Assembly (NCBI GenBank): GCA_031732875.1
Contig: JAVMKL010000013.1
Location: 1 to 9,664 of the forward strand
DNA length: 9,664 bases
Direction: 5' to 3'
From: JAVMKJ01 sp031732875
GTDB lineage: Bacteria; Pseudomonadota; Gammaproteobacteria; Competibacterales; Competibacteraceae
Position 1 is the first letter of the stretch. Each line of letters opens with the position of its first letter. The notes beneath the pieces are model-generated. The model searched no databases. It worked only from the letters and a program-made list of their open reading frames with translations, and was not told where the DNA came from. This document shows positions 6,452-9,664 of the stretch, piece after piece. A program made the translations under genes and the position numbers.

Positions 6452-8038
6452 TCACTGCTGGGCGAAGTAATCGTTCAGGAATTCGTCGAACGACATCCCG
6501 TCTCCTGCTTCGATCTCGCTCTGTTCCTGTCGGGACTGTTTCGCCGCCTCGATGAAAAAACGTACCCGCTCTTCCTCCAACGGCCGGGACTGAAAATAAG
6601 CGCGATGCCGTTCCGACAGCCGCCGGGTGTAGCGAAAGAAGTTCTCGCCGCCAGCGCGCATCTCAGCCAGTATCCGGGCGGACGGGGTACGATCAGGATC
6701 GATCAGCACTTCGCGCTGCTCCTCCAGCACCGCCATATAGGGTCGGTCGGTTTCGCCGATGTCCAGCAACTCACAAAGCGGCTGCAGCATACTCAGAACC
6801 TCGTCCGCCCAACGCTGCAACGACAACGACGAACCGTGCCGGCGATGCAGGATCAGCGCCGGGTCGCGACCGGTCAGCGCCACCACCATCTGGTTGTCGT
6901 CGATCATTTTGCGTTCCTCAGCATCCAACGGCGGCGATTGGTGCAACAGACAAAACAGCAGGAACGCTTCCAGAAATCGCAACTGAGGCGCGGTGACTCC
7001 CAGCGGTTCCAGGGGGTTGATGTCGACCGAGCGCAGTTCGACGTATTGCACCCCGCGCCGCCGGAGCGCCAAGGACGGTTTCTCGTTGCCTCGCGGCGGC
7101 TGCTTGGGCCGCATCGAGGTGTAATACTCGTTTTCGATTTGCAGGATGTTCGCGTTGAGCTGGCGATAATCGCCATCCACCTTGACGCCGATCCGCTCGT
7201 AGGGCGGCCACGGCGTCACGGTCGCTTGGGTCAGACTGGCGATGTATTCGGCCAGGGAGTTGTAGCAGACGTTGACGCCGCTCTTTTTCTCGGTGCGATT
7301 GGTATACCCGATGTTGCTCATCCGCAACGACGTGGCGTAAGGCCCGTAGCAGGTATGATCGTCAAACTCGGGCAGCGTGGTCGTCTTGCCGTCGAGGAAG
7401 GATTTGCAGACCGCGGGCGATGCGCCAAACAGGTACAAAATCAACCAGCCAAAGCGCTGCAGGTTGCGAATCAACCCGAAGTACGATTCCGAACGAAAGT
7501 CTTGCAACGGGCGGCGATCCCCTTCCTGGTCCTGAAACGCCACCCAGAATTCGTCCGGCAGCGAAAAGTTGAAGTGGATGCCGGCGATGACCTGCATGAT
7601 CCGCCCATAGCGCCATGCCAACCCGCGCCGGTAAACATGCTTCATGAATCCGAGGTTGGAGCGACCGTATTCGGCGATGGGAATGCTGGCCTCCCCGGCG
7701 AGAATGCAGGGCATGCTGGCGGCCCACAGCAGTTCGTCCCCGATGTGGCGGTAGACGAAACGATGGTTATCGTCCAGGAATCGCAACACCTGATCGACCG
7801 CCGGCAATGGCGGGGTGATGAACTCCAGCAACGCTTCCGAATAATCGGTGGTGATAAAGGGATGGGTCAGCGCCGAACCCAGTGTGGCCGGATGGGGGAC
7901 TTGCGAAATCTGGCCGTCCGGGGCAACCCGCAGCGCTTCTCTTTCGAGACCAAGCCGGCGGCCATCGAACAACGTACGTGAGTTGGCATTGAACAGCCGG
8001 GTCAAACGCTGGTCGAGAATTCGGTACAAGGGATTCAT
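6452..8038 (-). CDS. gshA: Glutamate-cysteine ligase (gamma-glutamylcysteine synthetase)
   Basis: This cytosolic enzyme joins glutamate and cysteine with ATP to make gamma-glutamylcysteine, the first and rate-setting step of glutathione synthesis. The 528-residue product matches the E. coli-type (518-residue) enzyme over its full length. Motifs in order are GLEREALRV (30-38), LGSALTH (53-59), TTDYSEALLEFITPP (63-77), GIHFNFSLPDEFW (153-165), CYGPYATSLRMSNIGYTN (230-247) and YVELRSVDINP (332-342). No disruption is seen. The ATG at 8038 gives the expected N-terminus, MNPLYRILD, but no clear Shine-Dalgarno precedes it. The gene is divergent from the M17 aminopeptidase gene with 98 bases between the starts. 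The glutathione synthetase gene gshB is not in the window. No strong terminator follows; only a small hairpin (6393-6405) without a T-run lies downstream. Confidence 0.97.
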   Translation of the reverse strand: MNPLYRILDQRLTRLFNANSRTLFDGRRLGLEREALRVAPDGQISQVPHPATLGSALTHPFITTDYSEALLEFITPPLPAVDQVLRFLDDNHRFVYRHIGDELLWAASMPCILAGEASIPIAEYGRSNLGFMKHVYRRGLAWRYGRIMQVIAGIHFNFSLPDEFWVAFQDQEGDRRPLQDFRSESYFGLIRNLQRFGWLILYLFGASPAVCKSFLDGKTTTLPEFDDHTCYGPYATSLRMSNIGYTNRTEKKSGVNVCYNSLAEYIASLTQATVTPWPPYERIGVKVDGDYRQLNANILQIENEYYTSMRPKQPPRGNEKPSLALRRRGVQYVELRSVDINPLEPLGVTAPQLRFLEAFLLFCLLHQSPPLDAEERKMIDDNQMVVALTGRDPALILHRRHGSSLSLQRWADEVLSMLQPLCELLDIGETDRPYMAVLEEQREVLIDPDRTPSARILAEMRAGGENFFRYTRRLSERHRAYFQSRPLEEERVRFFIEAAKQSRQEQSEIEAGDGMSFDEFLNDYFAQQ

Positions 8039-8125
8039 CTCATTGGTTGGCGGCGAAGCGCCGGGATTTTGCGCTCATTGCCGATGAAAATCACTCAGCG
8101 CCGGTACGGTGCCCCTTTCGCATTA

Positions 8126-8131
8126 GAGAGG
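8126..8131 (+). promoter_or_regulatory. Shine-Dalgarno of the M17 aminopeptidase gene
   Basis: GAGAGG ends five bases before the ATG at 8137. This decides the start in favour of 8137 over the in-frame TTG at 8047, which has no such site and would begin next to the gshA start. Confidence 0.65.
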
Positions 8132-8136
8132 TATTC

Positions 8137-9519
8137 ATGAGAAACGGTTTACTGCCCAGCCGTATCCCTGGCTGTATTCCCATCGTTCCGGTGATCGAGA
8201 ACGAATTCGCCACCTGGCTGGAGCGGCAGGACGAATCCTTGCGCCGCTGGCTGATCGCCACCGGTTTCAAAGCGAAACCGAGCGGTTTCAATCTGGTACC
8301 CGGCGCCGACGGCCAATTACGGGCGGTGGTGGCCGGCATCGGTAACCCAAACGATCTCTGGGCGTTAGGAGGTTTGCCATTGGCGTTGCCGGAGGGCGAC
8401 TATGTTCTCGACGCCCCGTTCGAATCCAGGCAACTGGAGCGACTAACATTAGGCTGGGCGCTGGGTTCCTACCAGTTCACCCACTACAAGGAACCGAAGC
8501 GAGCAACAGCAAGGCTGGCGCTCGACCCGGCCTGCGATGCCGAACGTATCCAGCGGCAGGTTGAAGCCGTCAAATGGGTCCGTGATCTGATCAACGCTCC
8601 GGCTGGAGACATGATGCCCGAGCAACTGGCGGACGCCATGCGGACGCTAGAGCAGGAATTCGGCGCCACGGTGGAGCAAACCGTCGGCGCGGATCTGCTG
8701 GCGCGCAATTTCCCCCTGATCCACGCAGTCGGTCGGGCAAGCGCGCATCCACCTCGACTGCTCGATTTACGGTGGGGCGATCCAGCGCATCCCAAGGTGA
8801 CCCTGCTCGGCAAGGGTGTCTGTTTCGACAGCGGCGGGCTGGATTTGAAGCCATCCAGCGCCATGCGGCTGATGAAAAAGGATATGGGCGGCGCGGCGAC
8901 GGCGCTGGGGCTGGCCCGGCTGATCATGAGCAACGGCCTGCCGCTGCGGCTGCGGGTGCTGGTGGCAGCGGTGGAAAATGCCGTCGCCGGCAATTCATTC
9001 CGGCCTGGCGATGTCATCCGCTCGCGCTCGGGACCGACCATCGAGATTCATAACACCGACGCCGAAGGTCGGCTGATTCTCTGCGACGCCTTGGCGGAAG
9101 CCGGGAGCGAACGGCCGGATTTGCTGATCGACTTCGCCACCCTGACCGGCGCGGCGCGAGTGGCGCTGGGTACCGAGGTGCCGGCGCTGTTCTGCAACGA
9201 CGAGGCGCTAGCGGCCGGCCTGCTGGCGGCGGCGGAGCGGGAACAGGATCCGGTCTGGCGCTTGCCACTGCACCAGCCCTACCGCGAGATGCTGGAAAGC
9301 AGGATCGCCGACATCGCCAACGCCTCGGACTCATCCTATGCCGGCGCCATCACGGCAGCGCTGTTTCTAAAGGAATTCGTGCCCGCCGGGATTCCGTGGG
9401 CGCACTTCGATCTGATGGCCTGGAATCCGAAGGCCCAACCGGGCCGGCCAGAAGGCGGCGAGGCGATGGGATTGCGAGCGGTGTTTGCCTGGCTGGAACA
9501 GCGTTACGGCGGGAGTTAG
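8137..9519 (+). CDS. M17 leucyl aminopeptidase family protein
   Basis: This is a cytosolic two-metal exopeptidase that removes N-terminal residues from peptides. The 460-residue product has the full catalytic set. Lys226 and Asp231 lie in GKGVCFDSGG, Lys238 in LKP, Asp249 in MKKDMGGAA, and Asp308, Glu310 and Arg312 in the M17 signature NTDAEGRL. All seven sit at a constant offset of 44 from the E. coli PepA residues (270, 275, 282, 293, 352, 354, 356), so the catalytic domain has no internal insertion or deletion across that span. The N-terminal domain (about residues 1-135) is divergent and shorter than in PepA. That places it among the shorter M17 homologues of about 460 residues rather than pepA itself. 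Substrate preference is not visible. It diverges from gshA, and both act in peptide or thiol-peptide metabolism, although a functional link is only a guess. Confidence 0.94.
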   Translation: MRNGLLPSRIPGCIPIVPVIENEFATWLERQDESLRRWLIATGFKAKPSGFNLVPGADGQLRAVVAGIGNPNDLWALGGLPLALPEGDYVLDAPFESRQLERLTLGWALGSYQFTHYKEPKRATARLALDPACDAERIQRQVEAVKWVRDLINAPAGDMMPEQLADAMRTLEQEFGATVEQTVGADLLARNFPLIHAVGRASAHPPRLLDLRWGDPAHPKVTLLGKGVCFDSGGLDLKPSSAMRLMKKDMGGAATALGLARLIMSNGLPLRLRVLVAAVENAVAGNSFRPGDVIRSRSGPTIEIHNTDAEGRLILCDALAEAGSERPDLLIDFATLTGAARVALGTEVPALFCNDEALAAGLLAAAEREQDPVWRLPLHQPYREMLESRIADIANASDSSYAGAITAALFLKEFVPAGIPWAHFDLMAWNPKAQPGRPEGGEAMGLRAVFAWLEQRYGGS

Positions 9520-9531
9520 GCGCACTCTCCC

Positions 9532-9560
9532 CGCCCCTCTCCCTCAAGGGGAGAGGGGCG
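9532..9560. terminator. Strong G+C-rich hairpin between convergent genes, probable bidirectional terminator
   Basis: CGCCCCTCTCCC at 9532-9543 pairs perfectly with GGGAGAGGGGCG at 9549-9560, giving a 12-bp stem with a loop of TCAAG. The stem can gain one T-G pair, which shortens the loop. It lies 12 bases after the M17 gene stop and 9 bases after the stop of the converging dehydrogenase gene. No long T-run follows on either strand, so it departs from the classical intrinsic terminator. Similar CTCTCCC-type hairpins are common intergenic repeats in G+C-rich proteobacteria, and this may be one. Confidence 0.6.
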
Positions 9561-9569
9561 TTCAAACGT

Positions 9570-9664
9570 TCAGGCGACCGGGTGCCGCAGTTGCGGATTC
9601 GCGACCGGGGGCTTGACCGAGTAGTCGTAGAAGCCCTTGTTGGTCTTGCGGCCCAGATAGCCAA
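9570..9664 (-). CDS. 3-hydroxyacyl-CoA dehydrogenase, C-terminal end (gene continues past the window)
   Basis: The last 30 codons of a minus-strand gene are visible and read GYLGRKTNKGFYDYS, then a short Pro-rich tail ending HPVA. LGRKTxxGFYDY is the hallmark near the C-terminus of 3-hydroxyacyl-CoA and 3-hydroxybutyryl-CoA dehydrogenases (the HCDH C-terminal domain). These NAD(P)-linked enzymes act in fatty-acid or butyrate/PHB metabolism. Because only the end is present, chain-length preference and whether it is a single-domain or fused enzyme cannot be told. The stop is TGA at the complement of 9570-9572. Confidence 0.82.
   Translation of the reverse strand, partial: GYLGRKTNKGFYDYSVKPPVANPQLRHPVA

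Noticed and set aside
6377..7981. Long open frame (534 codons) on the plus strand antisense to gshA
   Set aside because: The opposite strand encodes an intact, motif-rich glutamate-cysteine ligase. The antisense product is rich in Arg, Gln and His with no domain, as expected from a mirror frame in G+C-rich DNA.
8047..8136. Upstream TTG start that would extend the M17 protein by 30 residues
   Set aside because: There is no Shine-Dalgarno, and it would begin next to the gshA start. The ATG at 8137 has GAGAGG at good spacing.

Overview
This is a G+C-rich stretch of a bacterial chromosome with ordinary, tightly packed genes. The proteobacterial-type glutamate-cysteine ligase (gshA), the M17 aminopeptidase and the EamA and AEC transporters point to a gammaproteobacterium. 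The genus cannot be named from the sequence. There is no tRNA, rRNA, CRISPR array, insertion sequence or phage gene, and no gene-free stretch longer than about 235 bases.

Left part (1-2815). The 3' part of an alpha/beta hydrolase runs straight into an AEC-family transporter frame (574-1452). That frame is full length apart from one in-frame amber codon at 1078-1080, so it is called a pseudogene or possible sequence error. It converges, with a 3-base gap, on a minus-strand pair: an EamA-type transporter (1456-2367) downstream of a PaaI-like hotdog thioesterase (2429-2815).

Middle (2816-5819). A 234-base divergent intergenic region carries a good minus-strand promoter for the thioesterase gene, with a palindrome exactly inside its spacer. 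It also carries an extended -10 for an unrecognised 153-residue Cys/His-containing protein (3050-3511). Next comes a class II DAHP synthase (3685-5100), the first enzyme of the shikimate pathway. It is coupled by an ATGA overlap to a class I glutamine amidotransferase (5097-5819).

Right part (5820-9664). A small two-CxxC zinc-ribbon protein (5940-6230) and gshA (6452-8038) lie on the minus strand. An M17 leucyl aminopeptidase-family gene (8137-9519) diverges from gshA. A 12-bp G+C-rich hairpin separates it from the convergent C-terminal end of a 3-hydroxyacyl-CoA dehydrogenase gene that continues past the window.

The genes are mostly housekeeping (aromatic amino acids, glutathione, peptide turnover, acyl-CoA metabolism). 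I see no clear new multi-gene system. The points most worth a second look are the amber codon in the AEC gene, the synthase-amidotransferase coupling, the unrecognised Cys/His protein, and the palindrome-in-spacer promoter.
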